Shown here: positions 35,231 to 48,254 of the stretch, piece after piece | Layout of the letters: each line of letters opens with the position of its first letter | How positions within the stretch are numbered: position 1 is the first letter of the stretch | Assembly: GCA_001692895.1 (NCBI GenBank) | Contig: KV748215.1 | Span: 1,161,720 to 1,225,719 of the forward strand | Origin: Cenococcum geophilum 1.58 | Taxonomy: Eukaryota; Ascomycota; Dothideomycetes; Gloniales; Gloniaceae | Reading direction: 5' to 3' | DNA length: 64,000 bases | Program-made: the position numbers and the translations under genes | Notes under the pieces: generated by a model | The model's input: the letters and a program-made list of their open reading frames with translations, nothing else | Databases searched by the model: none | Told to the model about the DNA's origin: nothing

Positions 35231-38200
35231 TTATCTATATAGCATATATATAGAATAGTGAGTTATTAGTATAGGTTGCCACTAGTGGGTTACTAGTAGG
35301 TTATAGACCCTAGTTAAATAGACCCTAGTTATAAATGGGCCTATTCTCTAATATATAAACAATTTGCTTAGCTAGTATAGAGTAATAGACTAGGTTTAGG
35401 AAGGGTATTTTCTAAATTAAGGCCGCAGTTCTTATAGTAATTATTACTTGTTCTTTAATCCCTTAGGATATCCTCTACTCCGCTTTAATATAGGTTATAT
35501 TTTAATAGCGGCGCTTGCTTTTCGCCTACGCTTTAGCTATAAGGCTAGGGTATTCCGCTTACGGTACTTATCTAATAGTTATTAATAATTCTTAAGTTCT
35601 GTCTTATATTTCTATTTATTATACTTATTTAGCCATCCTAGCTATTTAATAAGGTACTGCGGTTATCTAGTATAATCTTAGTAGGCGATGATTACTTCTA
35701 CTTCCTAGCTGCCTTCCTTAAGCTCTTTTACTACTAGGGGTTAAAACCTAGGGCGTAACCTATAAGGCTTTAGTAGGGAGATATAGAAGACTAGGTAGAG
35801 CTATACTATAGCAGGTAGAAGCTCTAGCTTATATACTTACTACCCTACGCGCTCTAGAATCTAAAACGGTCCTATAAACTTATAGTTAAGCTTTTTATAA
35901 GGACGTTTCGTATAGATGTTTTTAGAGGAGAGTAGGACTTATTTACTAACGGCGAAATGCTTAGCCAGATAGTGACAATTATAGTATTTTACCTAAAGCT
36001 TTTAGGCGTATATTATTAACGCCGCCGCTACCTTATGTATAAGGCGCAGGCGTTATAGGTATATCTCTACGAGTTGGATATTTATTAACTTAGACCCCTC
36101 CCTACCTTACTAGGCGTCTTAGACGCTGTCTAGGACTCTATTTAGGATATTTAGTAGCTAGCTATAGGCGAGTTTAATAGGGGAACGCTTTATTATAGTA
36201 TAGACCTTAGAGTTATAGGTAAAGGCTACTTCTTTAAGTAGGGAGGCCTAATTAGACTATTCCTAGTTTGTAAATATATATAGGTATACCTTAAGCTCCT
36301 AGTTCTAACACTTTATCTAACTATCTATCTATAGGTAAAATATAGTGCTAAGTTTACGTTAAATATAAAGATGGTAGCATATAGTACTCTAGTACTCGCT
36401 TATAAATATACTACCCCTATTAGAGATAATATTATTTAGAGGCCCTATTTATATAAAGACTCTAAATAAAAGTTCTGCGAGTTGCGTAGTATTAATTATC
36501 TTATACACTAGATAGTAGCGTACTAGCTTTATAAAACGGTCTATAAGGATAAGGACGGAGTTATACTCTACGCTATTAAAAGTCTTAAACTCTAGGAGAT
36601 CCGTAATAAAGTTAAGTAAATAATGCCACTAGGCTTAGGTGGGGGCCTAGAGAGGCTATAGCTCACTATAAGGTTTATAGCGGCGCGATTTAGAGCATTA
36701 GTAGGCATTATAATTATCTAGGTATTTACGGAGGTCCTAGGTAAGGCCGTTCTAAGTATACTTCTACACAATTACCTTAAAGGTATAGTTAAAACTATAG
36801 TGGCCGCCTATAGGATTATTATAATTCCGCTTAAGGATCTCATATTATAGTAGTATATAATTTAGTACCTAGACCTTATTATTTTACCTTAAAAGTCCTT
36901 AATTATTAAGGGTGTAGTCCTTATTACTAGTAGGAACTTATTTCTAGGTTAACTAATTATATATAGAGCGTATAAAGGCGTCCCTTTTTTATACTCCGTA
37001 AATAAAATTAACTAGTAACTTAGGGGGGTGTTCTATAAACGCCGTTTTAGCTAAAGCAGCTACTACTACCTCTTACCGTAGCACGAGACTTTGCGTAAAG
37101 TTAGTGCTAGTAAAGTAACGTATAATATATAGGTAACTTATTAGATTATTATAGGGGACCGTAGCCTAGGCTAAGGGGTCTTCCCTAGGGTTAAGCGCCA
37201 TTAGGTTAGTTAAAGTAGTCTTAGAGAGAATAGTAGGACGCTTTAGTCCGCTAGCGCTAAGTTTATAAAGGTCACTTGTATACTACACGCATACTACTTA
37301 CTAGTTTAGTATAGTAGCACTAAGGCTGCCTATAAGGCCTATAACCCGCAACTTTTACTATAATATAGGCAGTATAGTATTAAGGATTGTCCTCTTACTA
37401 CTATCTTTAAAGCCTTTAGCATAATCCGGGCGCCGGGATAGTATATTAGTAGGATTTATCTTACCTAACTTATATTTAATCTTAAAATTAAACTTAGCTA
37501 GTTCCTTAGCGTACCGGGCCTAGTAAGTAGATAAGCTTTTAGTGGTTATAAAGTACCTAAGATTGTTATAATTGTAGAGCACGCGCGTTATATACGCGGC
37601 GTGTTTAAGGTAATAGCGCCACGTCTTAAAGCATTACACTATAATAAGTAGTTCTTTATTATATATATTATACCATATTTCTAGGCTAGTAAGCTTCTAA
37701 CTGCAATAAGTAATTAGGTGCTAGTAGAGTTAATCTCCTTACTCTAAAGGTTGTAGAAGTATACTACTATAGGCATAGTTAAAAGCGTTAGTAATTACTA
37801 TTAGGGGTAGATTAGGGTTAAAGTGGTAAAGTAGAGGAGCTTATATAAATGCAGCGCGTAGCTTATAGAATGCCTACTACGCGTTATCGGGCCAGGACTA
37901 GGGTTAATACCATTTAGTAGGCCCTTTTAACTTATACTTCTTCTTCTTCTCCCTATCTAACGTTGGGTTGCGATGTGCCTATATAAGATATATATATAGG
38001 GGGTATGCGGTATCTAAGTAGTTCCAAATAAATCGCCTATAGAAGTTAGCAAAGCTAAGAAAGACCTAGATATCTCTATAGGACTTAGGCTTAGGCCATT
38101 CCTTAATAGCTTTTACGCGGTTAGGGTCTATTATAATACCCCTAGGGGTAATAATAAAGCCTAGGAACTCAACGTTCTTAGTATAAAAGATATATTTTAA

Positions 38201-41200
38201 TAGTTTAGCGTATAGGCCCTAAGCGCGGAGCTGTCGCAGTACCTGCTTAATATACTCGACGTACTTATCCTTGTTATTTAAGTAAATAAGAATATTATCT
38301 AGGTAAACTATGTAAATGGTATCTACTAGGGTTTCTAGAGCTTTATAAATATAGCTCTAAAAAGTTATAGGGGCGTTGGTAAGACTAAAGGGCATTACTA
38401 GGTACTTAAAGTAACTATAATATGTCTTAAATACGGTCTTCTATTCGTCTCCCTTTTTAATACAAATCCTATAGTACGCATTATAAAGATCCAGCTTTAT
38501 AAATATCTTCGCATAGGCCTATTAAAGAGCTCGCCGACCAGCGGTAGGGGGTACCAATTTTTAATCGTGATCTTGTTTAGGCATCTATAGTTAATACATA
38601 GCCGTATTATACCGTCTGCTTTCGGCATAAAGAGGATAGGCGCTCTAGCAGGCGACTTACTAGGCCTAATCCAGCCCTTTTTAAAAGCACTGTCTAGGTA
38701 CTCTTATAAGATCTATAACTCTTTCTATAAGAGGTTATAGAGGGGTATTTACGGTGGCGTCTTACCTTCTTCTAAGTCAATTACATAGTCGTACTTAGAG
38801 TTCTGCGGTAGTATACTTGCTAGCTTATTAGAGAAGACATTAATTTCCTCCTTATATACCTTTAGTAGGCCAGGGGCTACGGAGGTTAAAGCAACTATTA
38901 CGTAGTAGTATACTTCTGGGAGCTAGTAGAGAGAAGGGTACAGCCGATATGCGTTTCGTAGGTATGCTTATATAAAGAGTGTATATAGCTCTGCTATAGT
39001 ATACTTAATAGTTTCGGGGTTTTGATTACCTCCCCCTTATATATAGGTAATCTGCGCTAGCACTAAAGGGTCTTTACAGGTACTCGCTGCTAGTAACAGT
39101 AGGTCCTCTACTATATTTATAACCAGTATCTCTACATCCGGAGGGTCTATACAGGTACTTACTGCTAGTAATAATAGGTCCTCTATTATGTTCACGACCG
39201 GTATAAAGAAGGAGTCTTCTAGCTATAGCGAATAGACTATTTCGCCAGCCTCAATATCTGCCAGGAGAGCATTAAGAGTGACTATTTAAAGGCGTCTAGG
39301 GTCTAAAGTACCCTAGATAAACTATCTAGAACGAAAACTAATTAATAAATCTACTTCCGCGAGCTAATCCTATCTAAGAACTATATTATAACTATTAAAT
39401 AAGCCGCCCTAAAAGGTCTGCGGGCTAATAGTATAAAGGGTACCCTAGGAGTCGCTAGTGGTGACTATTAGATTATAAGCATCTTAGATTATTATCTAGT
39501 TGCTATTAAGGAAATATATAATAGGTTTACGTAAATATAGCGCGTAGCGTATAGGCAGGTTAAATCTATAAACGACATCTTAATTAATAAGGTTAATTTG
39601 GCACCTATTATTATATAAAGTATATAGGCGGACTTTACCCTAGGGCGTATCTATCGCAATATATACTACAATACGTTTCTTCTCTCCCTCTATATTAGGC
39701 CCTAGTTACAGTTAAGAGAGATACGCTACTAGGGCTTTAGGTTTTCCAAAGCCCGAGCTAATTTCTCTTTAGCCTGCTTCTAGTGTTCCTTATAGTAGCC
39801 GCCTGCGGTTCTTTAACTTACCTACGTAGCACTAGCATCCGAGGGGTCCCCTAAGCCATCTAGCTTTTAGGTGGTCTCCCTGGGAATTTACTTAGAAAAG
39901 CGTCGCCCTTTTTAGGTTCTGTTCCCTAAGCCTAAGTCTATAGAGCCTATACTATAACCGCGCTTTATACGCGATAATTTGCCGCTACTACTTACGCGAT
40001 CTTCCGCGAGCTTTGTGGTATTAAGTAATTGCTTTATATAGCGGATTTTATTAAAGAGGTCTTTAGCGGTTCTTACCTATTAGGCGAAGTTCTAGCGGAA
40101 GAGCTCTACTTATAGGTAGGCTAGAAGACGTAAAAACCAGAAGTCTACCTATTATTTAGGATTAATAAAAGGGGTATATAAGAAGAGGTCCTCTAAGCTA
40201 CGTATATAGGCTAGAAAGACGTCAAGCCTCTAGTTCTCCTTTATAACAGCTATATAGTATATTATAGCGTTATTAAAGCGTCTTACTATGGGGTTCCTAA
40301 TCTAGTCTTAGACTATAGTCTTAAATTCGTCCTATAGTAAAGGACCCTTATCCTTAGTACCTAACTAGTAATAAACCAGTTAGGCGATTATCTTCTCTTT
40401 TATCCCTTGACCCGTCAGGGCGAGCAGAGTGGAAGGCCCGTGCGCGAACACCAGAATCAGAACAACGCGTAGAATTAAACCATCAAATATACCACCACCA
40501 TGCCTTCTAATCACGCTAGAATTGATGTAGATCTTGTTCAGAAGACTCAGTATAAGATTCCCCCAAATAAGACGGCGAAAAAAACCCCCCAGAAGCCTTA
40601 GCCACTCCCCGAATTGTGTATTCCTGAGCACGGCTACCAAATCCTACCGATCTGATTGGTGGACTCTTATCGATAACCTGCGTGCCCAAGTTGACGGGTT
40701 AAGGGATAAGACCTTTAATAGCCTAGCGCGTGCATCACTCATAGTTATAGTTAGCGTCATTAACCTTAAATCGGTTCTTAACTGCGGCAATCTACCAGTC
40801 AAAATGCTATTAAGTAGTACCACTAATATTAGGTAGTAACTTCTTAACTAGGGCGTTAAGATTTATTCGGCGTATACGTTCGCCACGTAACTCGTGCTCT
40901 TTACTAAAGAGGCAACAAGAGGGCTTTATCAAATTGATAATGCTCTATAAGTTAGCTATCTTCTTAGCTAGCTTATCTAGATCCTTTATATTAGCGGTAT
41001 TAGGTAGGACGCTAGTAACTTTATTAAGCTTCTATTAAGCCTAGGTATATAGGTTAAACTAGTCTTTAGCATTTATAGATATCTAATCATTTTAAGATTC
41101 GGAAAATAGCTTAGATCCTATTAGTGTGCTTCTACCGGTTTCGTCTACACTAAATCCTAAGGCATTCTGCGGTTGTATTGCCAGCGTATTACCGTTGGGT

Positions 41201-41281
41201 GTAGGCGTCGGTTTTCTTTTCGGAGGCATTATAGAAAAATTAAACCGGCTATCCTCCTAAGGGGATTGGTAAGGATTTAAA

Positions 41282-41506
41282 TATAAGGTAAGGATATAGA
41301 TAGGGAGTCTAATGATAGAATAATAGGTATATTGTATAGACAGAGACGAATTCTTAAGGGAAAAGGAGGAGTCTATATGCGAGGTAGGAAGGGTTTTCCC
41401 TAAGTATATACAGAGCACGTGCCTTACAGGCGAGTTACCCCTAGGTTGCCCTAGGGTCGCCTATACCTTACGGCTATATAACTATCTACTTAGGTTTTAC
41501 CTAACA
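41282..41506 (-). repeat. 5' LTR of the Gypsy element
   Basis: 225 bp, partner of 31890-32114. The gag start lies about 50 bp inside it on the minus strand. Confidence 0.9.
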
Positions 41507-41511
41507 TACTA

Positions 41512-41993
41512 CTATATATTAAACTGTTTTATACAGTAACTAATAGAGGGTAGGGAATTCTTTAATGCAGCGTTTAAGATGCTATAGTATATTCTCCGCG
41601 TATTACTTAAGCTGGAGTAACCTATAGCGGTAAAAGTATCTTATAAGATCTTTAAAATTACTACCTCCTTATAGTATCTCCGCGACCTATTTAGCCGTTC
41701 CCTATAGGGTATTTATTATAAAAGGGCTATAGCCTATACTAAACTCTATATCTATTTTATTATAAAATAAAGGTTAGATCTAATACTCCTTTAAGTATAA
41801 AGTATATACTATTTTACCTAGAGCTATATCTTCTAGGATATCGTTTAAGCTTATTAGTAATATACGCCCTTCTAATTCTTTATTATTCTACTATTTAAAA
41901 GCTCCTATATTAAAGCGTATTTTAAAACCTACTTCTATAAGCTAAGGGTATCTAAAAATAAGGTTATAACTTATAAAGTTAGCTACTTAGAAG
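41512..41993 (-). mobile_element. Fragment of a second Gypsy element (protease to linker part)
   Basis: Minus-strand text LIFRYPLLIEVGFKIRFNIG then NNKELEGRILLISLNDILEDIALGK resembles the ...GYPWLTEAGPKI... end of a retropepsin domain and the linker before reverse transcriptase. When the Copia element is removed, this joins in the same orientation to 48255 and beyond, where the first half of the protease lies. Confidence 0.65.
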
Positions 41994-42179
41994 TGTTAGG
42001 AATAAGGCAAGTTGCCGTTGTATAAAGCATATTGCCGTTACGTGTCGACGTAGCCCTAGTATAGTAAGGAACCTTAAGTTCCTCACCCCTTTCCTTATTC
42101 CTATTAATAAGAATTAACTAATATCACTATAACCCTACTCGAGTAGTCGTTATTAGTGAGTCACCCTATATTTCCAACA
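41994..42179 (+). repeat. 5' LTR of the Copia element
   Basis: 186 bp beginning TGTTAGGAATAAGGC and ending TTTCCAACA. It matches 48069-48254 with mainly transition differences. It contains the palindromic AGGAACCTTAAGTTCCT. Confidence 0.92.
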
Positions 42180-42391
42180 CTGATTAATGGTTAAATATAT
42201 AGTTAACTATAGAGCAGCTAGGTTTTCGAATAAAAGAGACAGTCTCGTATAGGGGTGCCATATACGCTCATATGGAATGGATCCCGGCGATACTGTGCTA
42301 CCTTAAACTTGCGGAAAACTAGTAATAGAAGTATTATTAAGTACTAGGAGATACCAAGTTGCGTCTATTATACAGAACAACCACGTTTACA

Positions 42392-42570
42392 AAGATTTGG
42401 TTAAGTACTTTAGGTTAGAAGTATCACTAAACCTATAGTCCTAAAATTAACGTCTGAAACGCGTTAAATAACTACACATACGAAGATTTAGTCGAGTACT
42501 TTAGGTTAGAAGTATCACTAAACCTATAGTCCTAAAGTCAATGTCCAAAACGCGTCGACAACATCTTAAT
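42392..42570. repeat. 91-bp tandem duplication in the Copia leader
   Basis: AAGATTTGGTTAAGTACTTT at 42392 recurs as AAGATTTAGTCGAGTACTTT at 42483, and the shared tract GGTTAGAAGTATCACTAAAC follows in both copies. It lies between the 5' LTR and gag. Confidence 0.85.
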
Positions 42571-45500
42571 TGCCTACCTTTTGACAGTAAACCTACGAGA
42601 TTCTACAAAGCCAAAAACCCTACCTACCTTTAACGTACGACACCCCGTTAATTCTATACCTACTATGGCGTCAACCTACCTAAAGAAGTACGAGAAAAGC
42701 ATTAACCCGGAGATATAGGACATAGATATTGACCCTGTAAACGCTGAGAAACAGGACCTGAATGAATTCTTAGTATACCGCATGGTATACTATATAGATA
42801 GCGAATATAACAATACTAAGCTATGGTGTTGTATAAAGGAGGACTTTGTTAAATGGACAAAGGAAATATAGGCTCTCGCGAAGAAGGACGTTGTATAAGA
42901 CTTCCGTAACTTCCTTTAAGAGAATAGAGTATTTATCCCTATGGATGGGGGTGCTATTAGAGATAATATTTAGGAGCAAGTCATTAACGTAAAAGAAGAG
43001 CACGAATGGACTCTATAAGAGGTTGAGCACCAACTACGCACTAAGAGGAAGCTTAACTTATAATAGAATTTAAATAATACGCTAACAGAGACACGCTCTA
43101 ATTCCATTGCTCTAGGTATAAGTTCTTATATTCCATATCTATCGCTTCCACCTCTATCTTTAGCTCCCTAAAATCCACTAATTTAACCAGTAATATTAAC
43201 TACTACCCCTTAAGAGCAAGCGTAAGATCCCCTTGCTTCGCGATTTAATAACCTTTAAACTCTACTACAGGAAGATTAGGTACCACGCTATATTCCACTA
43301 AGCCTTATATCTCTACTATAGCCTATAAAGCAATCCCCACCTTAATCTCTAATGCAATTTTAATATAGTTTAACACTACTTAGAGGCACCTTAAAAATAC
43401 TTATAGAGCTTATAAAGCTCTATACGGACTAGGAGAAGAAGTTTGGCGGGGAACTATATAATATCCTTAATTCGAAGCTGCGTATCTTCTATAATTGTTA
43501 CTAGAAGGTTAGACTAGAACCTAACTAATATTATAACGCCTATTCCGTTATGCTTAAGGGCCGCGCTAATACCTTCTATTATAACTATTTAGCAGGAAAA
43601 GGATATGATTTTAACCAAATAATATATAAGATAAGATACTACTTTAAAACAGAAGAGAATAAGCAGTAATATATATCGGAGTAGAGAGAGACTACCTTCC
43701 TAAGAATTATTACTACGAACCTAGGTGTCTCTCGGCTTAATTATCTTTAAAAGCTCTTTAATTAACTTTAGATAATTTAATATGGTTTATCTAAATTATA
43801 TTAAGAGGACCTTAGCCTACGTGATTAAGTTATTAGCGTATGCTAAGGTATTAAAGAATGCAATCTTGCTCTCTTTAACCCTATAAGTACTTATAAAGGA
43901 GTGTGTACTTAATTAAGATCCTCTATTAGCACCGCTCTACGCTCTTAAGAAGTATAGTAATTTAACGCCTAACTCTAACCTACCTTAATTAACCCGGCCG
44001 ACTAACACGATTATAACTGGACTAATCGAATATATAGTGGACGTGGTAGGGGATACGGTAAAGGGTATAATTAACGTTGACTATAAGGTAATTATAGAGG
44101 TCCTTATAGAGGTTCACTTTGGAGCAATTGTTAAAAGAAGTGCTATATTTATAAGAAGCCAAATTACTAGTTAACTAGACACCCTCTTAATAGATAAAAG
44201 GAGGCATATAATAGGTTTCGCCAAAGCACACGAAACGTCGGAAACTAAAAGGTTACTACAGCCTACTTCTAAAACTTCCTGGTTTAATATAAAGGCAAAG
44301 AAGATCTTAAGGGTGAGGTTAATAAGGCCGAATAGCTCCTTATAGATATAGAAATTAAAAACTACTTTCCTGACTAATACTTTACCGAGTATAGTAAGGT
44401 AAATAGCATATAAACCATTACTATTCTTAATAACCAATCTACGCTCCATTCTATTATAAAGTTAGATATCTTTAATAAGCCAAAGGAAAGTTCCGCGTTC
44501 TCCTTTAACAACAGATACTTAGCGAACGTCTTCTATGGCATTATGCTAGATACTAGAGCCGCAGGAGTATCTATAGTAAGAGAGCCTTAAGTTTGAGCTC
44601 TTTAGCAGCTTAATAGCTCTATTTAAATTAACTAATTAACAGTAGGCTAATATACAATTCGCTTTAGCAAGGGTACTGTAATCTCTTTTAGCATAATTAA
44701 GGTCTAAACCCCATTAGGATATATTACTTTCTACATTATCCCCATAAACACCCTATTTCTATTCTACATCTAAGATATAGATAAATTAGGTGTTAAGCTT
44801 AATAACCTTAAGAATATGCTTGTCTAGGGAGATAATCGGGTGCCCATTATACGCAAGTAGGGTCACCCTTAGTTGCTCCTTTAACAGCTAAAAAGGAGCG
44901 TTGCTTAGAGCCACCTAACTAAGTCAGAGTTACGTTAACTACACCGTCGTTTTGGCCACCTATCTATTTACTAATTGCTTAAAGTCCTTTAGTAAGCAGG
45001 TCATAAAGTTAAGGTTAAGGTAATTAAATATCTTATAAAGTACTATTACTACTACTAAATAAACTAGAAGTCCCCTGGCCGATTTAAGTTTACTCTTAAA
45101 AATAACTATAACTTTAACTTCTACATTATTATAGATGTTATATATCTTAGCGGTAAGCTAGTACTCTAAGTTATTAACTTCTTAACCTCCTTCTAAGCCG
45201 CACGCTTTTTAAAAGATATATTAGCTAGGAACGTATGGGATACTCTTTAATTATACTAGATTAATGTCTACCTAGGACCCCCTAATTAAATCGTTTATAA
45301 TATAGGAAAGAACTTCTTATCTACAAAGTTTTAATAATAGGTAAAGGTAATAACAATTAAGGTTAAGGAAGTCCCTATTAAGGCATATAATAGTATCGGA
45401 AAAGTAGAATAATATTATACGCTATTACGCCGCGTATATAAGATTATTTCTTTAGAACTAGAGGGTGCTAGCGAAGAGCTTATCTTATAGATGGCTATTA

Positions 45501-48068
45501 AGGCTGTTAATGATACCGCTGGCCCAGATGGGCTCGTACCTATATTGCTAGTCTTTGGCGCCTACCCTTAAATAACTAACGATTCTCTACTATCTCCCTT
45601 TATTGCGTAACGAGCTAAGGCTATTTACAAGGTAATGAAGGAGGTGCAATATCTCTACGCTACGCGCTAGGTTAACAATGTACTAGGAATAAGAAATGGC
45701 CTAAACACCTTAACTATACTTAATCTACTACTCTAATTAGAGGTACGCGTATGGCGTAAAAAGGGAGGATAGTTAGGCCTATATAAACTCATTGCAATTA
45801 ATGGTTAAACTTATACTCTTTAGATGCCCTATAGACCTACTTAATTCCGCTTAACTATTGTTAAGCCCTACTATAGGGATGATAGCTCTAAGCCTTTATA
45901 GGATGCCCTAGAGGATACCCTAGAGGAGAACTATAATTAACGTGCTTTAGAAGGCGAAGGCGATTTTAATATAATTATAGTAGATATACCGCAACTATAA
46001 CGCGGTAGAGGTCGCCTAAAGGGATTATAAAATCGCTAATATTTTATTAATTTTAAAGAGCAATTTGTTACCGCTATTAAGAATAGAGATAAACTATTAA
46101 TAGCCTTTATAACAGCTAAAGAAAAGGCTAACTTTGAACTCGTAAAATAGCTCTAAAAGGAAGGCCGTATTATAACTCTAGGAGTTCCTTTCTAAGCATC
46201 TAATAAGTAGGAGATCGACGGTCTCATTATAAGAGGAGTCTTTAAATTCGAGAAATACAACCCTACTAAGTTCAATAGAGTCCGTATATTTAAGTTAAGA
46301 ATAGTTAATAAAATTAAAGGCAAAGCTATTAATACCCTATTTAAGAAGTCAAGGCTAGTTATTTAAGGTTATAACAATAATAGTAAGGAAGTGATCCTTA
46401 CGCAATCCCCTATAATTTAATAAGCTAGTTAATAAGTTATTATTACGCTAGCTCCCTCCTTAATAAAGAATAGGATAGCGGTTTACCTGCGAGATATTAC
46501 TTAGGCCTACACCCAATTAGAGACGTGCCTTTAGCGCTTAATACTAGCATACCTTCTAGAGTAAATTCGCTACTAATATCCTAAGGATACAATTATGGTC
46601 GTACTTAAGCCATTATATGGAATCGCAAAGGTAGGAATTTATTAGTGGGCTACCTATAGCAAGCACTATAAGGAGAAGCTTTTAATAACTACTTCTATAT
46701 TTAATCCCTGCTTCCTCATTATAACTATAGGAACTCTATTTGGAATTATTAGCATATAAACGGACGATATAATCATCTTAGGAGACGACTAATTCTCAGC
46801 TCTTAAAGAAGATAAGCTAGTAAAGGCAAACCTTATAGTAAAGCTAAAGGAAAGACTTAACTTAGTAATACTATTACTCTTTAATGGATATATCCTTTCC
46901 CTAAATAAGGGCTCCATTGCTCTACGCCAGAAGGGTTAAGGTAAGAAGATCAACATTATTAACGTTAATTCTCTAAAGTAAGGATATATAGAGCAACGCG
47001 CTTGCAGAGCTTATATAGCTTCTATCTATTAACCTAAGGCTTCCTTTAATCTCTCTATTGCTGCTTAATACTAGGAACTAACTAAGGATAACGTTCTTGC
47101 CCTAAATAAGCGTCTTTTTTGGCAAATGAACTATCTTAACAGGGGACTACTCTACGTGCTTATTAACCTTCCTACCGCTAAGCTCTTCGTATTCGTTAAT
47201 AGATCGTTTATAAATAATAAAGATTTTAGCTTCTAGTTAGGATATAAGATTATTATTACAAATAAATCTACTAGAGAGAATAACTTTATAATCTATAGTA
47301 ACCTTATCTATTAGAGCTTAACTAAAAGTAAGCGCGTTACTTAAAGCGTTCTAGCATTAGAGATATATAGAATAGTCGGCGGAGTTAATATAGTAATTGT
47401 AATTAGAACTACCCTTAAGATAATTACAAACCGGCTTAAACTTCCTGCTATCCCTACAATTGTATGCACCGACTTATATTCCCTCTATAAGTGTTTAGTT
47501 AAGCTTAGTACTATAAAGGAGAAGCGTCTTATAATTAATATTATAGCACTTTAGTAGTCCTATAAGCGTTAAGAACTCTTTAAGATCTAATGGATTAATA
47601 GCTAAGATAACCTAGTAGATGTAATAATAAAGGCAAACCCAAATAAGGCACTAGAGACGTTTATTAATATAAATACTCTATATATATAAGTTGAAGGTTA
47701 GGTTAAAAGGGAAATTTAGAGAAGTTAAAATCTTATGGAACTTTAACCGCCGGTTAAAGTTATTTAATTGGTTAAATCCTTGCCAAGAGCGCCGCGCCTA
47801 ATTAATTTAGGTAGCGGTATGGACTTCTACCAACTAATTAGAATTTTCCATGCCCGGTATAGAAAATCGCCATTAGCTCGCTTACTACTAGCGTCTTAGC
47901 GGCCCACCCGTCTTCGCGTTATCCACTAAATTCTACTAACTGCCGCATTGTTATATATCGTCTGGTTTTGTTATATATTGTCTAGTTTTATTATATATTG
48001 TCTGGTATTATTGTATACTATCTGTTTATATATATATATATAGCAACCATAAAAAGAAGAGTTGCCAG

Positions 48069-48254
48069 TGTCGGGAATAAGGTAAGTTGCCGTCGTATAA
48101 AGCATATTGCTGTTATATATTAACGTGGCCCTAGCATAGTAAGGAACCTTAAGTTCCTCACCCCTTTCCTTATTCCTATTAATAAGAATTAACTAACATT
48201 ACTGTAACCCTACTCGAGTAGTCGTTATTGGTGAGTTACCCTGTGTTTCCAGCA
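48069..48254 (+). repeat. 3' LTR of the Copia element
   Basis: 186 bp beginning TGTCGGGAATAAGG and ending TTTCCAGCA; partner of 41994-42179. Confidence 0.92.

Larger units (their letters stand above)
31890..41506 (-). mobile_element. Chromovirus-type Ty3/Gypsy LTR retrotransposon, decayed, carrying a pogo insertion
   Basis: Two 225-bp LTRs in direct orientation bound it. The target duplication is TATTA (31885-31889) versus TACTA (41507-41511), one C-to-T change apart. On the minus strand the 3' LTR is preceded by a polypurine tract (AAAGGGGGGGGGCA, just inside 32115), fixing the orientation. Coding remains run leftwards from about 41229: gag (MPPKRKPTPTPNG), a protease/linker region with YDYVIDLEEGKTPPYIP, reverse transcriptase at about 38650-38000 ([41 protein letters not shown]), RNase H and integrase at about 37900-36000, and a chromodomain at about 35760-35560 (EVEVIIAY, QYLIK, LLDKYRKRN). 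Chromodomains of this group steer integration to heterochromatin. Stops are everywhere, so the element is dead. Confidence 0.9.
41994..48254 (+). mobile_element. Ty1/Copia LTR retrotransposon, full length but decayed
   Basis: 6261 bp with two 186-bp LTRs and a perfect 5-bp target duplication AGAAG (41989-41993 and 48255-48259). Plus-strand coding remains: gag from an ATG at 42663 (MASTYLKKYEKSINPE), protease near 44530 (FYGIMLDTRAAGVS), the GAG-pre-integrase block (LHRRFGHLSIYQLLKVL), integrase (KSPGRFKFTLK, then DVIYLSGKLVLQV), reverse transcriptase near 46260-46800 (FKFEKYNPTKFNRVRIFKLR; MVVLKPLYGIAK; TDDIIILG) and RNase H near 47350 (SVLALEIYRIVGGV). Domain order integrase before RT defines Copia. 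Many TAA/TAG stops; not functional. Confidence 0.92.
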
